Made by a program: the position numbers and the translations under genes. Positions 51,570-60,137 of a stretch of DNA of 64,000 bases are shown in pieces; positions within the stretch are counted from its first letter, which is position 1, and each line of letters starts with the position of its first letter. A model generated the notes under the pieces. It worked only from the letters and a program-made list of their open reading frames with translations, was not told where the DNA came from and did not search any database. The stretch is taken from positions 124,001 through 188,000 of the forward strand of contig JAFGGC010000011.1 of NCBI GenBank assembly GCA_016930715.1. Direction: 5' to 3'. Origin of the DNA: Endomicrobiales bacterium. Its GTDB lineage: Bacteria; Elusimicrobiota; Endomicrobiia; Endomicrobiales; JAFGGC01.

Positions 51570-52586
51570 CTAGAATATGAATTTTTTTGCTACATCAACG
51601 ACAGAATATATCAGGCCACTCATGATCGCCGCCAGCGGAATGGTGAGTATCCACGCCCAGAGTATCTTGCCCGTTATATTCCAGCGGACTGCGGACAGCC
51701 TTTTTACAGAACCGGCCCCGGCTATCGCGCCCGTAATGGTATGGGTCGTGCTCACGGGTATTCCAAGGCCGGACATAAGAAGTATTATCACCCCTCCGCC
51801 GCTCTCGGCGCTGAATCCACCCGTAGGCTGGAGCTTTGTTATCCTCATGCCCATTGTTTCCACTACCTTCCAGCCCCCCATCATCGTTCCCAGGGCAATC
51901 ATGGTATAGCACGCGAAAACAACCCACACAGGTATGTGAAACCCTCCGGTCATGAAACCATTTGAATAAAGAAGTATCGCTATTATGCCCATTGTTTTTT
52001 GGGCATCGTTGGAACCGTGCCCGATGCTGTACAGTGCGGCCGAAAGCACCTGAAGCTTTCTGAATATGAAATCAACTTTCTGCGGCGGCCACTTCTGGAA
52101 TACCCAGTAGATGGTAGTCATATTGATAAACCCAAAAAAAAGACCCATCATTGGAGCCACGAAGATGAACGCGACTACTTTTAATATTCCCGGAATGATA
52201 AGCGCTTCAACGCCGCCTTTAACGAGCGCAGGCCCTATAAGACCTCCTATCAATGCGTGCGAAACACTTATCGGAAGACCGTAATGAGTACAAATGTAGG
52301 TCCACAATATAGCGCCGGCAAGAGTCGCGAAAATAAGCGTCGAGTTGACGATAGCCGGATCTATTATTCCCTTGCCTATCGTTTTAGCAACTCCAACTCC
52401 CAGCAGGAACGCCGCGGCAAAGTTCCAGAAAGCCGCCCAAAAAACCGCGAACCGTGGAGACAACACCCTTGTCGACACGACGGTCGCTATGGAATTAGCG
52501 GCGTCGTTCATGCCGTTCAGGAAATCAAATACGAGAGCCATTACCACCAGCAGCACTACTACCCAGAATGTCGCGTTCATTTCCAT
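51570..52586 (-). CDS. Pit-family inorganic phosphate transporter
   Basis: A 338-residue membrane protein with about 10 helices and the duplicated family motif: DFLNGMNDAANSIATVVSTR near the start and AALYSIGHGSNDAQKTMGI in the second half. Pit proteins import metal phosphate with protons. Directly upstream is its usual DUF47 partner. Association with purine genes may reflect phosphate demand of PRPP and nucleotide synthesis; that is inference. Confidence 0.92.
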   Translation of the reverse strand: MEMNATFWVVVLLVVMALVFDFLNGMNDAANSIATVVSTRVLSPRFAVFWAAFWNFAAAFLLGVGVAKTIGKGIIDPAIVNSTLIFATLAGAILWTYICTHYGLPISVSHALIGGLIGPALVKGGVEALIIPGILKVVAFIFVAPMMGLFFGFINMTTIYWVFQKWPPQKVDFIFRKLQVLSAALYSIGHGSNDAQKTMGIIAILLYSNGFMTGGFHIPVWVVFACYTMIALGTMMGGWKVVETMGMRITKLQPTGGFSAESGGGVIILLMSGLGIPVSTTHTITGAIAGAGSVKRLSAVRWNITGKILWAWILTIPLAAIMSGLIYSVVDVAKKFIF

Positions 52587-52595
52587 TTCAATTCC

Positions 52596-53228
52596 TTAGC
52601 TGTGCTTTACCACGATGCTCTCTATAGTGCACGCGCAGTTCTCGCATTTGTCTATCGCGGCCTCAACGGCCTCGTAGGTTTCTTTCAGCTTCATCACTTC
52701 GAGCGCGTCCTCGGCCCTGCACTTGCAGAAAAGCTCCTTCAAAAGCACCCTGAGCATCGCGTCGCCCTCGTTCTCGAGCTGGTTCACTTCTATGAGGTAG
52801 TCAAGGACCCTTCGCGATTTTTTCTTGTCGTTCATTTCCGATATCGCCTTTTGAAGGGCCATTGCGGATTTTTCCAGGATCTCCGCCATTTTTATTATGT
52901 TCGCGTCTATCTTGCCGAGGCAGTATATCTGCATCCTGTCCGTGCAGGCCTGTATCATATCGATTATGTCGTCGAGCTCGCCCGAAAGCGCGTATATGTC
53001 CTCCCTGTCTATCGGGGTAATGAATGTGCGGTTGAGCTTGTCCACGAGCTCGTGGCGCACCAGGTCGCCTTCTTTTTCTATCTCGTGTATCCTTTCTATC
53101 CTGTCGCTGTCCGGCTTCCAGTCTGCCACGAGTTCCCTGAAGGTCCTTGCTGCTTCGACGGCGTTCATTGACGCTCTCCTGAAATAACCGAAGAAATCCT
53201 CGTTTTTCGGCATGAAACTAAAACCCAT
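52596..53228 (-). CDS. DUF47 (PhoU-like) protein, Pit partner
   Basis: A 210-residue all-helical protein of the DUF47/PhoU-like family: FFGYFRRASMNAVEAARTFR, then IHEIEKEGDLVRHELVDKL and ELDDIIDMIQACTDRM, with the ExxxD metal-binding pattern of this group, and CENCACTIESIVVKHS at the end. Such proteins sit beside Pit transporters and likely control them. A GGAG site lies six bases ahead of the ATG. Its transcript probably continues from guaA, across the repeated guaA end. Confidence 0.9.
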   Translation of the reverse strand: MGFSFMPKNEDFFGYFRRASMNAVEAARTFRELVADWKPDSDRIERIHEIEKEGDLVRHELVDKLNRTFITPIDREDIYALSGELDDIIDMIQACTDRMQIYCLGKIDANIIKMAEILEKSAMALQKAISEMNDKKKSRRVLDYLIEVNQLENEGDAMLRVLLKELFCKCRAEDALEVMKLKETYEAVEAAIDKCENCACTIESIVVKHS

Positions 53229-53243
53229 TTTGCTCTCCTTTTC

Positions 53244-53377
53244 TCATTCCCACTCAATCGTGGCGGGCCCGCCCGCCTTGTCTTCCCTGAACACTTTAGC
53301 ATTCCACCGTACTATGGCGGGCTCGCGCCACAGTCACTTGTATGGCTAATAAATTACTCCCATTCTATGGTGGCGGG
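53244..53377 (-). repeat. three copies of the guaA 3' end in tandem
   Basis: The last eight codons of guaA (PATIEWE-stop, 53377-53354) recur at 53321-53298 (decayed: PAIVRWNA) and at 53267-53244 (PATIEWE-stop, intact at protein level but different codons). The copies stand 56 and 54 bases apart. GC-rich bases precede each one (for example GGCGGGCGGG before the third), so the unit seems to be about 55 bases long. Confidence 0.8.
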
Positions 53378-54880
53378 AGGTTTCTGCGAGATATCGTAAA
53401 CGACCCTGTTCACGCCCCGCACCTCGTTTATTATCCTGTTCGACATTCTTCCGAGAAGCTCGTACGGAAGACGAGCCCAGTCGGCGGTCATCGCGTCGGC
53501 CGACTCGACTATGCGAAGCGCTACCACGTTTTCGTACGTTCTTGAATCGCCCATTACCCCTACCGTTTTTACCGGCAGCATCACGGCAAAAGCCTGCCAG
53601 AGTTTTTCGTATATACCGGCTTTTCTTATCTCTTCTTCGACTATTGCGTCGGCTTTTCTCAATATATCAAGCCGTTCTTTAGTCACTTCCCCCAACACCC
53701 TTATCGCGAGGCCCGGCCCCGGGAACGGATGCCGCGTCAGGACTTCCGAGGGAACGTTCAGTTCCTTGCCCAGAACCCTTACCTCGTCCTTGAAGAGGAA
53801 TTTCAGCGGCTCCACCAGCTTGAGGTGCATCTTTTCCGGCAGGCCGCCCACGTTGTGATGCGATTTTATGACTGCCGAAGGGCCCTTCACCGAAACGCTC
53901 TCTATCACGTCGGGATAAAGCGTGCCCTGCACGAGAAACGACACGTTCTTTATCTTTTTGGCTTCGTTCTCGAAAACCGATATGAACTCGTGGCCTATTA
54001 TCTTTCTTTTCTTTTCCGGGTCCGTCACTCCCGAAAGCTTTGACAGGAACTGCCTGCTCGCGTCGGCTATGATCAGGTTCTTGCCGAATTTTTTTCTGAA
54101 GACTTTTTTAACTCTCTGCTTTTCGCCTGAACGAAGCACGCCGTTGTCAACGAAAACGCATATAAGCTGTTTTCCTACGGCTTTATGGACGAGAACCGAA
54201 GCTACCGAAGAATCCACGCCTCCGGAAAGCGCGCAGAGCACCTTGCCTTTTCCAACCTGCCTCTTTATCCTCTTGATCTCTTCCTCGATGAAGTTGTGCA
54301 TCGTCCAGTCGGCCTTGGAGCCGCATATGGTGAAGACGAAGTTCCAGAGCATCTCTTTGCCCTGAGGAGTGTGCTTGACCTCGGGATGGAACTGGACGCC
54401 GTATATCTGCCTTTTGGGGTCTGCTATCGCCGCGTAATGGGAGTTGTGCGTTTTCGCCAGTACCGAAAAACCTTCCGACAGTCCCGAAAGGGAGTCGCCG
54501 TGGCTCATCCAGACTGCTGTGTCGGTGATATTGGAAAAGAGTTTTTCCCTTTTTACCATCGCAAGGTTGGCCGTGCCGTACTCGCGGCGCTTTGATTTCT
54601 TCACTTTGCCGCCGTGGTGCTCGGCTATGAGCTGCATTCCGTAGCATATGCCGAGAATAGGCACGCCGAGGTCCCATATCTTTTCGTCGGGCCAGGGGGC
54701 GTTCTTGTCGTAAACGCTTGACGGCCCGCCCGAAAGGATTATCCCCTTGACGTTCTCTATGATTCCGAACTCATCTATCTTCCTGTTGCCGGGGTATATC
54801 TCGCAGTAGACCTTCATCTCCCTTATCCTGCGGGCGATTAACTGCGTGTACTGCGAACCGAAGTCGAGGATTAGTATCAT
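53354..54880 (-). CDS. guaA: GMP synthase (glutamine-hydrolysing)
   Basis: A 508-residue two-domain enzyme: glutaminase ([51 protein letters not shown]) and ATP pyrophosphatase with the PP-loop [19 protein letters not shown] at about residue 221, ending in the invariant PPATIEWE. It aminates XMP to GMP. An AAGGG ribosome site sits seven bases before the ATG; directly beyond it begins a repeat element. Confidence 0.97.
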   Translation of the reverse strand: MILILDFGSQYTQLIARRIREMKVYCEIYPGNRKIDEFGIIENVKGIILSGGPSSVYDKNAPWPDEKIWDLGVPILGICYGMQLIAEHHGGKVKKSKRREYGTANLAMVKREKLFSNITDTAVWMSHGDSLSGLSEGFSVLAKTHNSHYAAIADPKRQIYGVQFHPEVKHTPQGKEMLWNFVFTICGSKADWTMHNFIEEEIKRIKRQVGKGKVLCALSGGVDSSVASVLVHKAVGKQLICVFVDNGVLRSGEKQRVKKVFRKKFGKNLIIADASRQFLSKLSGVTDPEKKRKIIGHEFISVFENEAKKIKNVSFLVQGTLYPDVIESVSVKGPSAVIKSHHNVGGLPEKMHLKLVEPLKFLFKDEVRVLGKELNVPSEVLTRHPFPGPGLAIRVLGEVTKERLDILRKADAIVEEEIRKAGIYEKLWQAFAVMLPVKTVGVMGDSRTYENVVALRIVESADAMTADWARLPYELLGRMSNRIINEVRGVNRVVYDISQKPPATIEWE

Positions 54881-54891
54881 GAATTCCCTTC

Positions 54892-55199
54892 TAGCGTATA
54901 GCGTTTAGCGGATAGCGTATAGAAAACCGAAAGCTTACTATATCAGTTTTCGACTTTCCTGCCGATCAATTTATTCGCAATTGATTCACCAAGTTTTTGG
55001 AAAGAAACAACTAGACCATAAATCGATTGCGGCAAATGTCCGGTTAATCCCAATATTACAACAAGAACTAACGCAAGATCTACTGTTTTCATTTTAATGA
55101 CCTACTAAACATGCCCTATCGAGTCTTTGATACATCTTTTAACAAGTATTATTTTTGGGGATGTATTCTATACGCTAAACGCTATCCGCTATGCGCTAT
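54892..55199. mobile_element. 308-base palindrome-flanked element containing a small ORF
   Basis: Inverted arms of about 31 bases made from TAGCGTA-type heptamers (54892-54922 and 55169-55199) flank a 246-base core. The core is more AT-rich than the neighbouring genes and holds a 49-codon ORF. The element fills the complete guaB-guaA gap, and the guaB stop TAG (55198-55196) lies in the outer arm. I see no flanking target duplication and no transposase. Confidence 0.6.
54943..55092 (-). CDS. possible 49-residue membrane peptide in the repeat element
   Basis: ATG at 55092, TGA at 54945-54943. The peptide begins MKTVDLALVLVVILGLTG, a short acidic start plus one hydrophobic helix, followed by an amphipathic, lysine-containing half (LGESIANKLIGRKVEN). 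The upstream AGG is a weak ribosome site. Codon use is AT-rich compared with neighbours. The layout looks like a small toxin or membrane-regulatory peptide, but I do not recognise it, and it could be an accidental frame. Confidence 0.4.
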   Translation of the reverse strand: MKTVDLALVLVVILGLTGHLPQSIYGLVVSFQKLGESIANKLIGRKVEN

Positions 55200-56356
55200 T
55201 TACACATTCCAATCCGCTGAGCCTTCTGAAATATCTTGCCTTCGTGCTTTATGTCGGGTGCGATAATAAGCTCGGCCGTCTGGAATTCCTTTATGTTGGT
55301 CGCGCCTATGGTTCCCATGCAGGTGCGTATCGCGCCTACCAGGTTCTGCGTGCCGTCGTCGAGTTTCGCAGGACCGTAAAGTATTTCCTCAAGAGAGCCA
55401 GTCACACCGACTTTTATCCTTGTTCCCCTTGGAAGGTTCGCGTGAGGCGTCGCCATTCCCCAGTGGTATCCCCTGCCGGGCGCCTCGGATGTCCGTGCAA
55501 AAGCCGAGCCCACCATAACTGCGTCAGCGCCTGAAGCGAACGCCTTGCATATGTCGCCGCCGGAGGTCATACCTCCGTCGGTTATGATGGAAACGTACCT
55601 GCCCGTCCTTTTATGGAAAAAATCCCTCGCGGCAGCGCAGTCAACTGTCGCCGTAACCTGCGGAACGCCTATGCCCAGAACCCCTCTTGACGTGCAAGCC
55701 GCTCCGGGCCCCACGCCCACGAGTATCCCCGCCGGGCCGGTTTCCATCAGCTCAAGGCAGGCGCCGTAGGAGACGACGTTTCCTATTATGACGGGAATCT
55801 TCATTTCGGAGCAGAATTTCTTGAAATCAAGCGATTTGTATTTCGTCGAAACGTGCCTTGCGGTCGAAACGGTTGACTGGACGACGAACACGTCGGCGCC
55901 CGCCTCCTGGGCTATCTTTCCGAACTTCTCGGCGTTGGCTGGAATGCACGAAACCGCGCAGACCACGCCGCCCTTCTTTATCTCCTTGACCCTTTGCGCT
56001 ATGAGCTTGTCCTTGAAAGGTTCTTTATATACATCCTGAACGAGCCCCGTGGCCTCCTCAGGGCTGGCGGAGGCGATCCTGCTCAATATCTCCCCCGGAT
56101 TTTCATAGCGGGACTGTATCCCGTCAAGGTTGAGCACGGCAAGGCCGCCAAGTTTTCCCATCGCTATCGCGAACTTGACGTCGACAACGCCGTCCATCGC
56201 GCTCGCGAGAAAAGGGATTTCCAGGGTAACAGGCCCTATACGCGTCGAAATGTCCACTTCTTCCGGGTTCGCCGTCACGGCGCCTGGGACAATAGCGACT
56301 TCATCAAACCCGTATGACCTTCTTGCCTCCCTGTCCTTACCAATAAAGAATGACAC
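55196..56356 (-). CDS. guaB: IMP dehydrogenase (GuaB3-like, no CBS domains)
   Basis: A 386-residue IMPDH/GMPR-barrel enzyme, about 100 residues shorter than standard GuaB because the CBS pair is missing. It contains PFLASAMDGVVDVKFAIAMG, the catalytic-Cys loop VGPGAACTSRGVLGIGVPQ, ITDGGMTSGGDICKAFASGA and the flap-region WGMATPHANLPRG. Similarity to actinobacterial GuaB3 proteins makes NAD-dependent IMP oxidation probable but not proven; still, it sits directly before guaA and is the only candidate in the window. GTG start with TGGAGG five bases upstream. Confidence 0.85.
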   Translation of the reverse strand: MSFFIGKDREARRSYGFDEVAIVPGAVTANPEEVDISTRIGPVTLEIPFLASAMDGVVDVKFAIAMGKLGGLAVLNLDGIQSRYENPGEILSRIASASPEEATGLVQDVYKEPFKDKLIAQRVKEIKKGGVVCAVSCIPANAEKFGKIAQEAGADVFVVQSTVSTARHVSTKYKSLDFKKFCSEMKIPVIIGNVVSYGACLELMETGPAGILVGVGPGAACTSRGVLGIGVPQVTATVDCAAARDFFHKRTGRYVSIITDGGMTSGGDICKAFASGADAVMVGSAFARTSEAPGRGYHWGMATPHANLPRGTRIKVGVTGSLEEILYGPAKLDDGTQNLVGAIRTCMGTIGATNIKEFQTAELIIAPDIKHEGKIFQKAQRIGMCK

Positions 56357-56372
56357 AATAACCTCCAGATTC

Positions 56373-56460
56373 AGCTATATGCAATAAGCTATAAGCAATA
56401 GGTAATGACCAACGTCTTGTAATCTCTTTTCGCCTTCAGCTTATCGCTAGTTGCTGATTT
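56373..56460. repeat. palindromic repeat between dcd and guaB (AGCAATA variant)
   Basis: Arms TCAGCTATATGCAATAAGC...AAGCAATAGG and CAGCTTATCGCTAGTTGCTGA are imperfect inverted repeats around a 30-base spacer. Motifs differ from the TAGCGTA family but show the same construction and fill the whole gap. The ribosome site of guaB lies just outside. Confidence 0.65.
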
Positions 56461-57011
56461 CATATTTTCGCGTGAGTAATTGTTTTCTGTGACTGGTACT
56501 TGCCTTTCTTGTCCGCGTAGGATACCCCGCATACTTCGCTGGCTTCGAGGAATATGACCTGCGCGATCCCCTCGTTGCAGTAGAGCTTTACCGGCACCGG
56601 GGAGGTGTTCGATATGCTCATCGTGACGTATCCCTCCCATTCCGGCTCGAAAGGCGTGACGTTGACGACCACGCCGCACCGCGCGTAGGTGGATTTGCCG
56701 AAACACACTGTCAGTATGTTCCTCGGTATCCTGAAATATTCAACGGAGCGCGCGAGGACGAACGAATTCGGCGGTATCTCGATGAAACCCTTCGCTTTTA
56801 CTTCCCTGAAAAGCGAAGCGTCGTATTTCTTGGGGTCGAGCAGGTCACCTTTTGACGGCTCGAACACCTTGAACTCGTCGGCCACCCTCATATCGTAGCC
56901 GTAGGATGACACGCCGAAGGATACCTTGCCGTCCTTGACCTGCTCCGGCGCGAAGGGCTCTATCATTCCCCTGGCGCCCATCTCCCTGATCCACTTGTCC
57001 GGTTTAACCAT
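56460..57011 (-). CDS. dcd: dCTP deaminase
   Basis: A 183-residue dUTPase-fold deaminase starting [20 protein letters not shown] at 57011. Signatures [37 protein letters not shown] with the catalytic Glu, and [16 protein letters not shown]. It feeds dUTP/dUMP to thymidylate synthesis. The start codon borders a repeat element; the likely original ribosome site AAGGAGG (57053-57046) is now 34 bases upstream, beyond the arm. A longer in-frame version beginning at TTG 57062 would add 17 repeat-encoded residues. Confidence 0.93.
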   Translation of the reverse strand: MVKPDKWIREMGARGMIEPFAPEQVKDGKVSFGVSSYGYDMRVADEFKVFEPSKGDLLDPKKYDASLFREVKAKGFIEIPPNSFVLARSVEYFRIPRNILTVCFGKSTYARCGVVVNVTPFEPEWEGYVTMSISNTSPVPVKLYCNEGIAQVIFLEASEVCGVSYADKKGKYQSQKTITHAKI

Positions 57012-57224
57012 AGCGTTTAGCGTATAGCGAACAGCGTATACAAAATCCTCCTTGTTCTTCAAGCTTCTTCCATCTCGTAAAAATCCTTTTAAAATTGACC
57101 AACAGCAGTCGCTTCAATATGTTTCAAAATGCTTCTATATCTTCTTTCAATCGACAAGAATATGTGCCAACGTATCAGCGGTTTTGTTATCTCTATCCGC
57201 TAAACGCTATACGCTATCCGCTAG
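57011..57224. mobile_element. 214-base palindrome-flanked element between nrdJ and dcd
   Basis: Left arm TAGCGTTTAGCGTATAGCG with trailing units (57011-57040) and right arm CTATCCGCTAAACGCTATACG...CCGCTAG (57193-57224) enclose 152 AT-rich bases. The core holds only short frames without a start codon and good ribosome site. The right arm ends one base after the nrdJ stop codon. Confidence 0.65.
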
Positions 57225-57225
57225 T

Positions 57226-59520
57226 CTACCAGCATTTGCTATAGCCGCAAGCCCTGCAGACAACGCATCCTTCTCCGAACTCGAGCATCTCGCCGCAGTC
57301 CGGGCACTGGGGGCAGGAACCGACAAGGTTCTGCTTGTTTATCTTCACCGGGGCCGAGGGCTCAGTTAGCACGCTCGGTTTGCCGTTCTTGTTAAACAGC
57401 TCCGGGTTCTGCCTGTCCTTGTGGTAGTTGTCGAGGGCTTTTGCTATGGCGTCGGCGCAGGAAAGTATCGCGCCGCCTTCGGTCAGCGTCGGCGACGGGC
57501 ACCTTATCCCTTTGAGCTGGTATATGACCTCTTCCTGGCTTATGCCGGACCTTAGCGACAGCGATATCAGCCGGCTGACAGCTTCCGCCTGGGAGGCCGT
57601 GCACCCTCCGGATTTTCCCAGCTGCGTGAAAACTTCGCAGGCGCCCTGTTCGTCCTCGTTAACGGTGACATACATCTTTCCGCAGCCCGTGTGCATGAGG
57701 TAGGTCGAGCCTCTGGTTACTTTCGGCCTCTGACGCGGCCTGCGTTCCTTGAACTCGTGCTTTGAGGCCTTCTTGCTGCCGTTGCCAAGGTTGAGCACCT
57801 GCTCGTCGCGCGAGCCGTCGCGGTAAACCGTCACGCCCTTGCAGCCAAGCTTGTAGGCAAGCTGGTAGGCTTTCGAAACGTCCTCTCTCGTGGCGGAATG
57901 GGCGAAATTGACGGTCTTGGAAACAGCATTGTGGGTGAATTTCTGGAACGCGGCCTGCATTCTTATATGGTCTTCCGGCAGTATATCGTGGGACGTGACG
58001 AACACCTTCCTCGATTTTTCCGGTATCTCCTTGAATTCCTTTATGCTTCCCTTTTCGACTATTTTGTCCATCAGCTCCTTCGAATAGAAACCGCCGTCCT
58101 TGGCCGTTTTCTCGAAATAGGGGTTAACCTCAAGCATTTCCGCCTTGTCAAGGACGTTCGCCCTCTTGTAAACCAGAGCGAAAGCCGGCTCGATGCCGCC
58201 GGACGCGCCGGCGATTATTCCTATCGTTCCAGTCGGGGCTATTGTAGTCAGCGTCGCGTTGCGGCGCGGAGATTTTTCCGCGTAAACGCTTTTCTTGAAA
58301 TTCGGGAACGCCCCCCTCTTGAGGGCGAGGTCCTCGGACGCCTCGCGGGACTTGTCTTCGATGAAATTCATCAACTTCTCGCCGAGTTTCAGCGCCTCGT
58401 GCGAGTTATATCCCAAGCCAAGCTGCATTAGCATGTCCGCCCAGCCCATCACGCCGAGGCCTATCTTGCGGTTGGCCTTGGTCATCTCTTCTATCCTCTT
58501 GATGGGAAAGTTGTTCATATCTATGACGTTGTCGAGGAAATGAACGGACGTTTTCGTTACTTTTTCAAGGCGCTCCCAGTCCACGGCGCCTTCTTTTACC
58601 ATGTTCGCGAGGTTTATGGAACCGAGGTTGCAGGATTCATAAGGAAGGAGCGGCTGTTCTCCGCAGGGGTTCGTGGACTCTATCTCGCCTATCTGGGGCG
58701 TGGGGTTTGCCTCGTTCATCCTGTCCAGGAACACAATTCCCGGCTCGCCGTTCTTCCACGCCTGCTCAACCACCTTTTCCATCACGTCCTTCGCCTTCAG
58801 CTTTCCGGCTTCTTCCTTCGTGCGCGGGCTGTAGAGCGAATACTCCCTGTCCTCTTCGAGCGCGTCCATAAATTCCTGGGTTATTCCCACCGAAATATTG
58901 AAGTTGTTGAGGCTTTCGTTGTGCGTCTTGCAGGATATGAATTCCATTATGTCCGGATGGTCAATGCGAAGTATGCCCATGTTGGCTCCCCGCCTCGTCC
59001 CGCCCTGTTTTATGGCTTCGGTGGCGGCGTTGAAAACCTGCATGAAGGACACCGGGCCCGACGAAACCCCGCTCGTCGAGTTGACCACGTCCTTTTTAGG
59101 GCGCAGGCGCGAGAACGAAAACCCCGTTCCTCCGCCGGACTTGTGTATTAGGGCCGTGTTCTTGAGGGTTTCAAATATCGAGTCCATCGAATCTTCTATG
59201 GGGAGCACGAAACACGCCGCAAGCTGCTGGAGCGGCCTTCCGGCGTTCATAAGCGTCGGCGAGTTCGGCAGGAAATCCATGGAGGCCATCGTGATATAGA
59301 ACTCCTGCGCGGCAAGCTGGATGTCGGCGTTCGAATCATAGTTCTTGTCCGCCGACGCGATATTCTCGGCGACCCTCCAGAAAAGCTCCTCCGGAGTTTC
59401 ACAGACGTTCCCGTCAGCGTCCTTTTTCAGGTAACGCTTTTTCAGGACCGTCAGCGCGTTCTGCGTCAGGACCGGTTTCACCTTCTCCAGCAACTCTTCA
59501 CGATTGATGCTCATAACCAT
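57226..59520 (-). CDS. nrdJ: vitamin B12-dependent (class II) ribonucleotide reductase
   Basis: The ATG at 59520 (764 residues, MVMSINREELLEKVKPVL) is chosen because GGAGG lies five bases upstream; an ATG at 59532 would start before that site. Class II features: FLPNSPTLMNAGRPLQQLAA, SGGGTGFSFSRLRPKKD, NPCGEQPLLPYESCNLGSIN and APTGTIGIIAGASGGIEPAF. The zinc-ribbon C-terminus CPQCPDC...CVVCRACGYSKCW delivers electrons. It reduces ribonucleotides using adenosylcobalamin. It belongs to the NrdR-controlled operon. Confidence 0.97.
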   Translation of the reverse strand: MVMSINREELLEKVKPVLTQNALTVLKKRYLKKDADGNVCETPEELFWRVAENIASADKNYDSNADIQLAAQEFYITMASMDFLPNSPTLMNAGRPLQQLAACFVLPIEDSMDSIFETLKNTALIHKSGGGTGFSFSRLRPKKDVVNSTSGVSSGPVSFMQVFNAATEAIKQGGTRRGANMGILRIDHPDIMEFISCKTHNESLNNFNISVGITQEFMDALEEDREYSLYSPRTKEEAGKLKAKDVMEKVVEQAWKNGEPGIVFLDRMNEANPTPQIGEIESTNPCGEQPLLPYESCNLGSINLANMVKEGAVDWERLEKVTKTSVHFLDNVIDMNNFPIKRIEEMTKANRKIGLGVMGWADMLMQLGLGYNSHEALKLGEKLMNFIEDKSREASEDLALKRGAFPNFKKSVYAEKSPRRNATLTTIAPTGTIGIIAGASGGIEPAFALVYKRANVLDKAEMLEVNPYFEKTAKDGGFYSKELMDKIVEKGSIKEFKEIPEKSRKVFVTSHDILPEDHIRMQAAFQKFTHNAVSKTVNFAHSATREDVSKAYQLAYKLGCKGVTVYRDGSRDEQVLNLGNGSKKASKHEFKERRPRQRPKVTRGSTYLMHTGCGKMYVTVNEDEQGACEVFTQLGKSGGCTASQAEAVSRLISLSLRSGISQEEVIYQLKGIRCPSPTLTEGGAILSCADAIAKALDNYHKDRQNPELFNKNGKPSVLTEPSAPVKINKQNLVGSCPQCPDCGEMLEFGEGCVVCRACGYSKCW

Positions 59521-59539
59521 CTCTGCCTCCATTAACTGC

Positions 59540-59632
59540 GGTTAAAAGTTACAGGTTAAAAGCTAAAAGTTAAAATCCTTATTTCTTGATTTTATTTCTT
59601 TTACCTTTTACCATTCAACTTTTACCTGTATT
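59540..59632. repeat. palindromic repeat between nrdR and nrdJ (GTTAAAAG variant)
   Basis: Arms GTTAAAAGTTACAGGTTAAA... and CTTTTACC...CAACTTTTACCTGTA are imperfect inverted repeats made of the unit GTTAAAAG, with a 25-base AT-rich spacer. Together they fill the gap. It is a third sequence version of the same construction. Confidence 0.7.
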
Positions 59633-59633
59633 A

Positions 59634-60113
59634 TTATATTTTCACTTTATTGTTCTGCTTCACGTGCTCTTTCTTCATTTTTTTCAGTTCGTCCATGAAA
59701 GTGTCTATGTCGCCGAACTGCTTGTAGACGCTGGCGAACCTTATGTAGGCCACGAGGTCTATCTCCCAGAGTTTCTCAAGCACCTTGTCGCCTATGATTC
59801 TGCTCGGGACTTCCATCACGTATTCCTGAAGTTCGTACTCGACCTCGCTGACTATCTTTTCCAGCGCGTCAGATGAAATCGGGCGTTTTTCGCAGGCCGT
59901 CATAAGTCCCTTGTACAGCTTCTGGCGGTCAAAGGGCTCGCGGCGGTCGTCCGACTTGACAACCATAAGGGCCGACTCTTCGAGCCTTTCGTAGGTGGTG
60001 AAACGCTTCTTGCAGTCTATGCATTCCCTGCGCCTTCTTATGGTGGATGAATGGTCAAGGGGCCTTGAATCTATGACTTGGTCCTTGAAGCTGCCGCAGA
60101 AAGGACACTTCAT
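59634..60113 (-). CDS. nrdR: transcriptional repressor NrdR
   Basis: The ATG at 60113 gives 159 residues: the zinc ribbon CPFCGSFKDQVIDSRPLD with CIDCKKRFTTYERLE, followed by an ATP-cone domain (residues 48-140) with PFDRQKLYKGLMTACEKR. NrdR senses ATP/dATP and represses ribonucleotide reductase genes. It is the first gene of nrdR-nrdJ-dcd, and two NrdR boxes lie in its own promoter, so autoregulation is expected. GGGGGTG stands about ten bases before the ATG. Confidence 0.97.
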   Translation of the reverse strand: MKCPFCGSFKDQVIDSRPLDHSSTIRRRRECIDCKKRFTTYERLEESALMVVKSDDRREPFDRQKLYKGLMTACEKRPISSDALEKIVSEVEYELQEYVMEVPSRIIGDKVLEKLWEIDLVAYIRFASVYKQFGDIDTFMDELKKMKKEHVKQNNKVKI

Positions 60114-60137
60114 TTTTGGACGCACCCCCTTAAATTC

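Noticed and set aside
52257-53171. Plus-strand open frame of 304 codons opposite the Pit and DUF47 genes
   Set aside because: It is antisense to two clear genes, rich in His, Arg and Tyr as expected from reading the opposite strand, has no family features and no ribosome site.
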